The translations under genes were made by a program, and so were the position numbers. A stretch of 64,000 bases of DNA. Origin: Pseudomonas profundi. Lineage in GTDB: Bacteria > Pseudomonadota > Gammaproteobacteria > Pseudomonadales > Pseudomonadaceae. The stretch lies in assembly GCF_008638305.1 (NCBI RefSeq), contig NZ_VTPZ01000002.1:186001-250000 (forward strand), written 5' to 3'. The notes under the pieces are model-generated. The model did not search any database. It worked only from the letters and a program-made list of their open reading frames with translations, and was not told the DNA's origin. Shown here in pieces: positions 16,458-24,347 of this stretch (positions are counted from its first letter, which is position 1; the number at the start of each line of letters is the position of its first letter).

Positions 16458-17942
16458 ATGATGACCACTGATACGACCGATACCAGCCGCCGCAACCTGT
16501 TGAAAGGCGGCATGGCCCTGGCTGCCGCTGTTCCCTTCGTAACGACCTTGCAAGCGTTCGCCACGCGTCAGGCACATGCGGCCAACCCGTTGCCACGCAT
16601 GGCCGGGCCCTACGGCAGGTTGAAACCCGTTAAAGACATGACCACAGGGCTGGAGCTTTTGCAGTTACCTGACGGCTTCAATTACAAGACGTTCTCCTGG
16701 ACCGGCGATCTGATGATCGATGGTCAGCCGGTGCCCGGTTCGCACGACGGTATGGGCGTGGTAGGCGTCAACAAGGGACGCGGCGGGCGCGAGATTGTAC
16801 TGATCCGTAACCACGAAGTGGGCAGCAGCTCGCGGGGCATTCCAGCTCCGGCCATTTACGACACTGTTGCGCTGGACAATGGCCAGCAGCCGGGCGGCGG
16901 CAATACCACCATTCGTTTTCCGGTAGGCATCGGTAAAGAGGTAACTACCGAGCCGAGCCTGGGCGGCACACTGGTCAACTGTGCAGGCGGTGTTACGCCC
17001 TGGGGTACATGGCTGAGCTGTGAGGAAACGACAAGCGACCTGACGGCATCCGGCGGCCGTAAACATGGCTACGTGTTCGAAGTGCGGCAGAAGGCTGATG
17101 AAACCACTGGCCAGCCCATTGTGCAGATGGGCCGCTCCAAGCACGAAGCTGTCTGCGTTGATCCGGACACCAGCATCGTTTATCAGACCGAGGATCAACG
17201 GAACGTTGCCGGCTATTACCGGTTCATCCCGGATAACACCAGCAAGCGTGCGGGCGCGCTGGAAGAGGGTGGCCGTCTGCAGGCTGCCAAGGTCAAGGAC
17301 GTAGACGGGACCATGTTGCTGGCACCGAAGCTGGGTGATGAATATCAGCTCGAATGGGTCGATATTGCCGATCCGGACGCGGCACCGCAGGGCAGTGCCA
17401 GTGGCCCCTATTCGCAGGCCAGGGCAGCCGGTGGCCTGACCATGAGCCGCGGCGAAGGCATCTGGTATCACCAGGGCAAGGCCTACATTGTCGATACCAG
17501 CGCCGGCCGCGACGGTCAGGGGCGCGAAGGCCAGGGCGAGGGCTGTGTATGGATGCACGATCTGAAGACTGATCGCATCAGCTGCATTTTTGCTTCCAAC
17601 GACTCCGTCATCGCCAACAATCCGGACAACATCACCGTCAGCCCCCGCGGTGGCGTGTTGCTGTGCGAAGACGGTGGCGGCGTACTGGATGATTACGGCT
17701 TTGGTGAGCGGTTGATCGGCCTGACCCGCCGCGGTGAGTCGTACATCTTCGCCAAGAACAACATCGTTTTCAACGATGTCGAGGCAGCGTCCGCTGGTAA
17801 AAACGTGCCGGGTGGCGATTACCGTAATCGGGAATTCGCTGGCGCGTGTTTCGATCCGAGCGGGCATTTCTTGTTTGTTAACGTGCAGACCCCGGGTATC
17901 ACCTTCGCAATCTGGGGGCCCTGGAAGCGCGGTTCGCTGTAG
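16458..17942 (+). CDS. PhoX-family (DUF839) exported protein, likely phosphatase
   Basis: 494 residues. The N-terminus carries a twin-arginine signal (TSRRNLLKGGMALAAAVPFV), so the folded protein is probably exported by Tat. The rest is a single DUF839/PhoX beta-propeller, with EIVLIRNHEVG, PWGTWLSCEET, YVFEV and NITVSPRGGVLLCEDGG segments. PhoX enzymes use calcium and iron to hydrolyse phosphate esters; many DUF839 members are untested. An AAGAGG ribosome-binding site precedes tandem ATGs at 16458 and 16461; either may be used. A strong hairpin follows the gene. Confidence 0.88.
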   Translation: MMTTDTTDTSRRNLLKGGMALAAAVPFVTTLQAFATRQAHAANPLPRMAGPYGRLKPVKDMTTGLELLQLPDGFNYKTFSWTGDLMIDGQPVPGSHDGMGVVGVNKGRGGREIVLIRNHEVGSSSRGIPAPAIYDTVALDNGQQPGGGNTTIRFPVGIGKEVTTEPSLGGTLVNCAGGVTPWGTWLSCEETTSDLTASGGRKHGYVFEVRQKADETTGQPIVQMGRSKHEAVCVDPDTSIVYQTEDQRNVAGYYRFIPDNTSKRAGALEEGGRLQAAKVKDVDGTMLLAPKLGDEYQLEWVDIADPDAAPQGSASGPYSQARAAGGLTMSRGEGIWYHQGKAYIVDTSAGRDGQGREGQGEGCVWMHDLKTDRISCIFASNDSVIANNPDNITVSPRGGVLLCEDGGGVLDDYGFGERLIGLTRRGESYIFAKNNIVFNDVEAASAGKNVPGGDYRNREFAGACFDPSGHFLFVNVQTPGITFAIWGPWKRGSL

Positions 17943-17960
17943 CGCTCCGGTTCTGCCAAT

Positions 17961-17986
17961 AGCGCCCGCCTTCTGGCGGGCGCTTT
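17961..17986 (+). terminator. Hairpin terminator after the PhoX-like gene
   Basis: Perfect 10-bp GC-rich stem (AGCGCCCGCC with GGCGGGCGCT), a 3-base loop and a short T tail, 18 bp after the stop codon. Confidence 0.85.
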
Positions 17987-18202
17987 GGTAGAAGGCAATA
18001 GGCTACTATTCTGATTTTGCAGCAGAATCAATAACTTGCCTTAACGTGGATCCTGTCACAATTCGCCTAACCCATTCGGGTGAAATCGCCTCGGTTACGT
18101 TGAATATCGAAAATTCGCTTCTAGACTCCCTCGGGTGCTCGTCGTCCGTGCCTGGATGAGGACGCATACACTCCAAAAAAAATAATCGTAGTCGGAGCCG
18201 TA

Positions 18203-19105
18203 ATGAACAACAAAAATATATCGAAGTCGTTCCTCTCTATGCTCGCAGCCGGAGCGCTGTTATTTTCCGCGTCTGCCATGGCTGGCAACCCAACTGTTCC
18301 ACCCGAAGATGTCACCGATGAATATCAGCGCGGGCCGAACCCGACTGAAAGTATGCTCGAAGCGCGCGACGGTCCGTTCTCGGTGCGAACGTCCCGTGTG
18401 TCCGGGCTGGTCAGTGGTTTCGGTGGCGGCACCATCCATTATCCCACTGGCACGACCGGTACCATGGCGGCTATCGTCGTGATTCCGGGGTTTGTGTCGG
18501 CGGAGTCATCCATCGAGTGGTGGGGGCCGAAGTTGGCTTCGCACGGCTTCGTGGTCATGACGATCGACACCAACACGGGTTTTGATCAGCCGCCGAGCAG
18601 GGCGCGTCAGATCAACAATGCGCTGGATTATCTGGTGGATGAGAACAACACCTCGCGCAGCCCCGTCAACGGCATGATCGACATCAACCGTCTGGGTGTT
18701 GTGGGCTGGTCGATGGGCGGTGGCGGTACCCTGCGTGTGGCTTCGGAAGGGCGCATCAGTGCGGCTATTCCCCTGGCTCCATGGGACACCACGAGTTTCC
18801 GCGACGTTCAGGCGCCTACGCTGATATTCGCCTGTGAGTCAGATGTGATTGCACCGGTTCGCCAGCATGCTGACCGCTTCTACGAGCAGCTGCCAAGTGG
18901 GTTGTCCAAGGCCTTTGTTGAGCTGAACATCGGCTCCCACTACTGCGGTAACGGTGACAACAGGTACAACGACCAGCTCAGCCGTCTGGGTGTGTCCTGG
19001 ATGAAGCTGCACCTGGACAAGGATCAGCGCTTTGCGCAGTTTATCTGTGGTCCGGATCACGAGAGTGATCGCAATATCCAAGAATTCCGCAGCACCTGTC
19101 CGTAA
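18203..19105 (+). CDS. Secreted PETase-like polyester hydrolase (cutinase family)
   Basis: 300 residues with a signal peptide (cleavage probably after SAMA, residue 27). It is an alpha/beta hydrolase of the polyesterase-lipase-cutinase family. The catalytic triad is S170 (GWSMGGGG), D214 (ESDVIAP) and H246 (GSHYCG). Cysteines C211 and C248 flank the active site and C282/C299 close the C-terminus; the extra C211-C248 pair is the hallmark of type II PET hydrolases. The sequence closely matches what I recall of PE-H from Halopseudomonas aestusnigri, including [34 protein letters not shown] and SWMKLHLDK. The residue after the catalytic His is Tyr247, as in PE-H, where Ideonella PETase has Ser. 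It probably degrades aliphatic polyesters and perhaps PET. The gene stands alone with a terminator behind it. Confidence 0.93.
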   Translation: MNNKNISKSFLSMLAAGALLFSASAMAGNPTVPPEDVTDEYQRGPNPTESMLEARDGPFSVRTSRVSGLVSGFGGGTIHYPTGTTGTMAAIVVIPGFVSAESSIEWWGPKLASHGFVVMTIDTNTGFDQPPSRARQINNALDYLVDENNTSRSPVNGMIDINRLGVVGWSMGGGGTLRVASEGRISAAIPLAPWDTTSFRDVQAPTLIFACESDVIAPVRQHADRFYEQLPSGLSKAFVELNIGSHYCGNGDNRYNDQLSRLGVSWMKLHLDKDQRFAQFICGPDHESDRNIQEFRSTCP

Positions 19106-19122
19106 GCAGATCCTGGGTATCT

Positions 19123-19156
19123 GACACTCTGGCTCGCAAGGGGCCAGAGTGTCTCT
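19123..19156 (+). terminator. Hairpin terminator after the polyester hydrolase gene
   Basis: Perfect 11-bp stem (GACACTCTGGC with GCCAGAGTGTC) and a 9-base loop, 17 bp after the stop. The T tail is weak (TCTATC). Confidence 0.75.
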
Positions 19157-19355
19157 ATCGGACCCTAGGTCCCCCGCCCCTTGCTGATTTCTTCTCACTC
19201 CCTTCCTACCAGCCCGTCCCGCCTGTTCAATTCAAGGTCATCGGGATCCAGTAGCTGGCACCGTTTCAGCCGTTCGGCGCAAAGACGCGCAGGTAACGCC
19301 GGCGCCAACTACGCTGAGTCTGGACACATCCCCAATCTGAACAGGAGTTAACGCC

Positions 19356-19601
19356 ATGCGTCGCACTCTGATGTTTGTTGCTGCCGCTGTCTTCTCGCTT
19401 CCGGTCCTGGCCATGCACTGCCCCAAGGATATGGCCGAGATCGATGCCATGCTCGAAAGTAACCCACCCGCCGATACAGAGGTGCGCGAGCGCGTTGCCG
19501 AGTTGCGTGCCGAAGGTGAAGAGCTGCACAACGCTGGTAAACACGAAGAAGCTGTCGAGGTATTGGGCGAGGCGCTCGAGCTGCTTGAGAGCACCGGCTA
19601 A
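19356..19601 (+). CDS. Small exported helical protein of unknown function
   Basis: 81 residues. An N-terminal signal peptide (RRTLMFVAAAVFSLPVLA) would be removed before MHCPKD, leaving a mature protein of about 62 residues. This is rich in Glu and Ala and predicted to be all-helical. The segment AELRAEGEELHNAGKHEEAVEVLGEALELL looks like one TPR-type helix pair. A good CAGGAG ribosome-binding site lies 9 bp before the ATG. I recognise no named family and its neighbours give no clear functional link. Confidence 0.75.
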   Translation: MRRTLMFVAAAVFSLPVLAMHCPKDMAEIDAMLESNPPADTEVRERVAELRAEGEELHNAGKHEEAVEVLGEALELLESTG

Positions 19602-20093
19602 CGCCAATCCTGGCCCGGTTGTTGGTGGTCGGGCCGGGTTGTTCCACACGCTTTGGTGCATCAACCGATTCCGGTTTATCCAGACCTGGCGGTTCGCCAT
19701 CAAGGCCCGTTTCGCTTGGGGCCAATAACGGTCAGCAGGTTGAGCAAAGCAGCTGGCGAAATGAAATGATTGGGGGCCAGCCGGTCCTGCTTCGGCCGGC
19801 TCGATAGTTTTTTGACGTACGGTCAAATTATTGGCCTGATCCTGTTTCGCGATGTTTTACAAGCAAAAAAGTTCCGGATTATCAACGAACTAACCCGTTT
19901 GTGACTGGTAAGGCAGAACAGTCAAAACGGCAAAATGTCTCCCTCCTCGCTGTCCTATAATGCGGCAATTCGGCGCAACCCCATTGCAATTACCCGCTTA
20001 TATGCTTGATTGAATACACAGCGCACGCACCCCTTTGACACCAAATCAGGATGTGTCTCGGCACGTCCATTTATCCGGACGAGGAACCGTTCC
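19602..20093. other. Intergenic region upstream of the wax ester synthase gene
   Basis: No gene is recognised in these 492 bp. A weak hairpin (GGCCCG with CGGGCC, 19612-19635) may end the preceding transcript. A perfect palindrome at 19811-19827 is the most regulatory-looking part. The stretch 19828-20000 is AT-richer and probably contains the promoter for the downstream acyltransferase gene. Confidence 0.5.
19811..19827. promoter_or_regulatory. Palindromic operator candidate TTTGAC-N5-GTCAAA
   Basis: TTTGACGTACGGTCAAA is a dyad with 6-bp perfect arms and a 5-bp centre, in the non-coding region before the WS/DGAT gene. Its size suits a dimeric repressor of the TetR or MarR type. No regulator gene is adjacent and the site has no second copy nearby, so this is only a candidate. 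Confidence 0.4.
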
Positions 20094-21806
20094 ATGAAGC
20101 AACTCACCCCCATGGATTCGCATTTTTTTTATTTCGAAACACCGAACCAGCCGATGATGATAGGAAGTCTCTGGCTATGCGATCAAAGCAGTGCGCCTGG
20201 CGGGCTGGTGAGGCACAAGGACATTCTTCAATATGTATCCGACCGGCTGAATACCACCTCCTATTTCCGCCGCAGACTGGAGCAGGCACCTTTTCAGCTG
20301 GACGATCCCTACTGGCTGCAGGATGAGAATTTCGATCTGGAATATCACGTGAGGCATGTTGGCTTGCCCCAGCCGGGGGACTGGCGCCAGCTCTGCATCT
20401 TCACGGCGAGAACCATGTCGCGCAGCGTGGATATGGAGCGCGCGCCATGGGAGATCTACATTATTGAAGGGGTGAACAATGTAGAGGGAGTGCCGGAAGG
20501 GAGCTTCGCTGTATTGATCCGCTTTCATCATGCCTATGTGGATGGCAAGTCGAGCTTCGAGCTGAGCACCGCCATGATGGAAAGTACAGCTGCTCACGAA
20601 TACGGCCGTCGCGACCGGGTGGAGATAGCCGAGCGCGCGCCGACCCGGCTGGAAATGTGGGCCCGTACGACGCCGCGCATGCTGTCGCAGTCCTACCGTA
20701 GCTTCAAGGCCAGCCTGCTGTTCGGGCGCAAGAGCGCAGAGCTTGCCTGGCGTCTGCGTGATGAAGAACACCTGGAAAAGCTCCGCGCACCCATGAGCAT
20801 TTTCAATGCCGCAGTCACACCGCACCGGAGCTACGGCGGCTATGCCTGGAGCATCCCTGAGCTCAAGCGAATGCGGATGTTGCATCAGGGCGCCAGCCTT
20901 AACGATGTCATCATCGCCATTATTGCCGGCGGCATGCGACGGTACATGCAGATGCACAACTGTTTGCCGGAGAAGACCTCGCTGGTGTCCATGTGTCCGG
21001 TTTCGATACGTCCTGAAGAGGCTCGCCATGATGGCGGCAATCTGGTGTCGGCCATGTATATCCCCATCGGTACGGACATAGAGGATCCGCTGGAGCGGTT
21101 GGCAGCGATACGCGAACGAACCCGTAAAGGCATACCGTTGGCCAAGGAAGTGCTCTGTGACCTGAGCAATGCAGCAGGTGAAATGATTCCGCCCTATGTC
21201 CGCGCACTGGCAGGTTGGGTGGAAAACAAGACGCGCATCGCGAGCAAGGTTCCGTTGTTCAACACGGTGATTACCAACGTACCCGGATTACCGGGCATGG
21301 AGCCCAAATATTTCGCAGGTGCGACGATCTCCTCAGTATTTCCGCTCGTTCCGGTGTCTGATGGTATGGCGATAAGTCATGGCATTACTGGCATATACGG
21401 GTCGTTGAATGTCGGTGTGCTGGCTGACCGCAAGGTGGTCCCGGATATGGATAACTATATCGCATGCATCGATGCATCCACCCTTGAGTACAAGGGGTTG
21501 CTGGAACAGCTGGAGCGGCCATCCGTTGAGGAGGTGGCGCAGGCCGAGCTGGTCCAGGCCATCGCAGCGGAGATGGTTGCCGAAACGCTTGAACAGGCGG
21601 CGCCGATTGATGGCGAGGCGATAGTTGAGGCCAGCGAACCGACCGCCGAGCTGGAAACGGAAGCGGGTTCTGATACCACGGCTGAGCCGGTGGGCGGCCA
21701 GTCTGACAAGTCGAAGCGGGAGAGAATCGCCGCTTCCAATCCGCGGCAGCGGCGCAAGCGAGACGCCATCAAGCCGGCGGCCGAAAGGCGTAACGCCGGC
21801 GTTTGA
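20094..21806 (+). CDS. Wax ester synthase / diacylglycerol acyltransferase (WS/DGAT)
   Basis: 570 residues from the ATG at 20094, which has a GAGGAA ribosome-binding site and gives the family N-terminus MKQLTPMDSHFFYFETPNQP. The frame is open 28 codons further upstream without family similarity. The catalytic motif HHAYVDG is at 145-151. The conserved C-terminal motifs NVPG and the segment MSIFNAAVTPHRS are present. These membrane-associated enzymes join acyl-CoA to fatty alcohols or diacylglycerol, making wax esters or triacylglycerol as storage lipid. About 85 extra residues at the C-terminus are acidic then basic and look disordered; they exceed the usual length of about 460. The patatin-like lipase gene follows 43 bp later and is probably co-transcribed. 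Confidence 0.9.
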   Translation: MKQLTPMDSHFFYFETPNQPMMIGSLWLCDQSSAPGGLVRHKDILQYVSDRLNTTSYFRRRLEQAPFQLDDPYWLQDENFDLEYHVRHVGLPQPGDWRQLCIFTARTMSRSVDMERAPWEIYIIEGVNNVEGVPEGSFAVLIRFHHAYVDGKSSFELSTAMMESTAAHEYGRRDRVEIAERAPTRLEMWARTTPRMLSQSYRSFKASLLFGRKSAELAWRLRDEEHLEKLRAPMSIFNAAVTPHRSYGGYAWSIPELKRMRMLHQGASLNDVIIAIIAGGMRRYMQMHNCLPEKTSLVSMCPVSIRPEEARHDGGNLVSAMYIPIGTDIEDPLERLAAIRERTRKGIPLAKEVLCDLSNAAGEMIPPYVRALAGWVENKTRIASKVPLFNTVITNVPGLPGMEPKYFAGATISSVFPLVPVSDGMAISHGITGIYGSLNVGVLADRKVVPDMDNYIACIDASTLEYKGLLEQLERPSVEEVAQAELVQAIAAEMVAETLEQAAPIDGEAIVEASEPTAELETEAGSDTTAEPVGGQSDKSKRERIAASNPRQRRKRDAIKPAAERRNAGV

Positions 21807-21849
21807 TACCAGCCCCGTATTCAGGGGGTGATCCTAGTGCGAGGTGCCA

Positions 21850-23301
21850 ATGAAAATATTACAGCGAACCCGATCCAGGCAGGTGTTGAAGGAAATGGAA
21901 ACCGCGACCAGTTATCGGCAGTGGTCCGAGCTGGCGGCTCGTTACGACGCCGATAATGGTCTGGATGACTGGAAGCGGGACGATGTCTGTGAGAGCTATG
22001 ATTATCAGGCGATTCGTTATCGACTGGAGATAATCAAGGACCTGCGGGCACGCGAGGAATACCACAAACTGCTGTTCAGCTTGAATGAAGGCATTCACGG
22101 CAACTATGGCGGTATGGGCAAACCTTCGCTGTACAACAAGGCCAAGCTTGGCACCAAGCACTTGATCACCAACTACATCAACGAGTTGTGTGCTGCGCTG
22201 CGTGATCTGAACGAGGTAGACGATTCAGTCATATCTCTGGAGGAAAAACAGGACTTTTTTGTCAGAGCAAGCCACTGCTACGGCCGTTCAGCCCTGATGT
22301 TGAGCGGCGGTGCAGTGCTTGGCTACTTTCATGCAGGTGTGCTCAAGGCGCTGTTTGACGAGGGGCTGCTCCCGGAAATTATCTCGGGTAGCAGCGCCGG
22401 TTCGATTCTCGCCGCAGCCGCCTGTTGTCATACCGATGATGAACTCACTCATCGCCTCGGTCTGGATAATCTGCATGACGATGCGGACGAAACCGAAGCG
22501 ATAAGGCCGAACCTTCTCGGTGTGGTGCGTAAGCCGAATATCGACGCGGACAATCTGCGCGATTACCTGGCCAGAATTTTGCCGGATCTTACTTTTCAGG
22601 AAGCATTCGAACTGACCGGCCGCAAACTCAACATCACCGTGACCGGTCTGTCGACACGTCAGGCACCGCGGCTGTTAAACGCGACCACCTCGCCCAACGT
22701 ATTGATTCGCACGGCTGTTCAGGCGTCCTGCGCCATTTACGGTATTTATCCGCCGGTCACGCTGCAGTGTCGTAACGCTGACGGCAAGACCGTGCCTTAT
22801 CTGCCGGGCGACAAATGGATAGATGGCTCCTTCGCCGACGACCTGCCGGCCAAGCGTCTGGCGCGGCTATATGGCGTCAACCATTTCATTTCCAGCATGA
22901 CCAATCCTGCCGCGCTGGCGATTACACCTGACCCTGATGCGGCGCCGAGCCTGTTGCGCAACGTGATGAACTATCAGGCAAGCTTCATCAAGCATTCGAC
23001 GGCCGAAGCGCTGCGCTTTACCCGTGACAACATTCGCATCAAGTCGCCGGTACTAAGTCTGATGCAGCATCTGACCTATGGGGTGCTGGCGCAGGAATAC
23101 ACCGCTGACATCAATATTTTCCTGCGTAACCGCTGGGATCACCCGTTGCGGCTGCTGGCGCCGCCTTCCCGCGAAGCCATGCACCGCCTGATATATGAAG
23201 GGGAGCGCTCTACCTGGGAAAAGATTGAAATGGTGCGCAACTGTACCGCGATCAGTCGTACGCTGGATGCGATCCTGCATTCGCGCGGCTGGGAGAAGTA
23301 G
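21850..23301 (+). CDS. Patatin-like phospholipase / triacylglycerol lipase with DUF3336
   Basis: 483 residues. The N-terminal 130 residues match the DUF3336 region found in yeast TGL3/4/5 and plant SDP1 lipases. The patatin domain follows, with the oxyanion loop SGGAVLGYFHAG (152-163), nucleophile S182 in GSSAG, and D325 in the DGSF motif, giving a Ser-Asp dyad. There is no signal peptide, so it is probably cytoplasmic. The ATG at 21850 has GCGAGG upstream; a GTG two codons earlier is the alternative. Next to a WS/DGAT gene the likely role is breakdown of stored triacylglycerol or wax ester, but phospholipid hydrolysis is also possible. Confidence 0.88.
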   Translation: MKILQRTRSRQVLKEMETATSYRQWSELAARYDADNGLDDWKRDDVCESYDYQAIRYRLEIIKDLRAREEYHKLLFSLNEGIHGNYGGMGKPSLYNKAKLGTKHLITNYINELCAALRDLNEVDDSVISLEEKQDFFVRASHCYGRSALMLSGGAVLGYFHAGVLKALFDEGLLPEIISGSSAGSILAAAACCHTDDELTHRLGLDNLHDDADETEAIRPNLLGVVRKPNIDADNLRDYLARILPDLTFQEAFELTGRKLNITVTGLSTRQAPRLLNATTSPNVLIRTAVQASCAIYGIYPPVTLQCRNADGKTVPYLPGDKWIDGSFADDLPAKRLARLYGVNHFISSMTNPAALAITPDPDAAPSLLRNVMNYQASFIKHSTAEALRFTRDNIRIKSPVLSLMQHLTYGVLAQEYTADINIFLRNRWDHPLRLLAPPSREAMHRLIYEGERSTWEKIEMVRNCTAISRTLDAILHSRGWEK

Positions 23302-23390
23302 GCGTTCAGGCTTGTGTCCGGCTGGCCAAGGTTTTCTAATCGTGGCTACTGCAACACAATGTCTCCTTCCCTAGCCATTCGGATACAGCC

Positions 23391-24242
23391 ATGACGGAAC
23401 AACCTCTGCCTCTACAAGGGCGACGCATCGCCCTACCTGAAAGCCGCGAGCTTAATCTGTTCGCGGATATGTTGATCAAGCGTGGCGCAGAGGTGCTGCG
23501 TTGCCCCCTGGTATCCATTCACGATGCGCCGGACCAGGCGCCTGTGCTCGAATGGATCCGCACTTTTGTAGCCCAGCCGCCTGAAGATCTGGTCCTGCTT
23601 ACCGGTGAAGGATTGCGGCGGCTGGTCTCTGCGGCGGAACGCGCCGGTGGCTCACTGCGCGATGACTTCGTCGGTGCGCTGGCAAACGTCCGCACCATCA
23701 CCCGCGGCCCCAAGCCTGGCGCGGCATTGCGCAAGATCGGATTGAAAGCTGATGTAGCCGCCGTTGAACCAACCACCGACGGGGTCATTGCCACGCTTAA
23801 AGCGGAGAACCTGCAGGGACGGCGTATTGCTGTTCAGCTGTATGGCACTGAGCCCAACCTGCCATTGATGGACTTCCTGCGCGGTGCGGGCGCCATTGCC
23901 AGCAGCGTTTCGCCCTATGTCTATGCCGACGATATCGAGAACGAGCAAGTCGAGCGCCTGGTGGATGCCTTGATTGGCCGCGAGGTCGACGCCATCGCCT
24001 TCACCAGCGCTACCCAGGTGCGCCGCCTGTTTCAGGTGGCGCGGCGTCACGTCGGTGAGGCGGCGCTGCTGGATGCGTTTGCCAGCATCGTGGTCGCTTC
24101 GGTTGGTCCGGTGGTGACCGAGGAGCTGGAGCAGCGCCAGGTGCGCGTTGATCTGATGCCTGAGAGTAGTTTCTTCATGAAGCCCCTGGTGCGTGAGCTG
24201 GTAAAGGTAATGGGCTCAGGGCCCGATGCGTCCCTGACCTGA
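23391..24242 (+). CDS. Uroporphyrinogen-III synthase family protein (HemD-like)
   Basis: 283 residues. The sequence has the two-lobe HEM4 fold: GRRIALPESRELNLFADML at the start, VLLTGEGLRRLV in the first lobe, and AIAFTSATQVRRLFQVAR with VASVGPVVTEEL in the second. Members close the linear tetrapyrrole hydroxymethylbilane to uroporphyrinogen III. It is not in a hemC-hemD cluster, and stand-alone HEM4 proteins like this occur beside the main HemD in pseudomonads. Whether it is catalytic or a paralogue with another role cannot be told here. Confidence 0.8.
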   Translation: MTEQPLPLQGRRIALPESRELNLFADMLIKRGAEVLRCPLVSIHDAPDQAPVLEWIRTFVAQPPEDLVLLTGEGLRRLVSAAERAGGSLRDDFVGALANVRTITRGPKPGAALRKIGLKADVAAVEPTTDGVIATLKAENLQGRRIAVQLYGTEPNLPLMDFLRGAGAIASSVSPYVYADDIENEQVERLVDALIGREVDAIAFTSATQVRRLFQVARRHVGEAALLDAFASIVVASVGPVVTEELEQRQVRVDLMPESSFFMKPLVRELVKVMGSGPDASLT

Positions 24243-24347
24243 CTGGCATTCACTCGCCGCGCGCCGGAATCGGTTGTTTACTCTTGTCAGGCTCCGGCTG
24301 CGCGGCAACAATGCCGGGAACAAATATGCTCCGCTCAAGGACGTTCA

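Noticed and set aside
16665-17867. 400-codon minus-strand frame opposite the PhoX-like gene
   Set aside because: It lies entirely opposite a well-supported Tat-exported protein and shows no family motifs.
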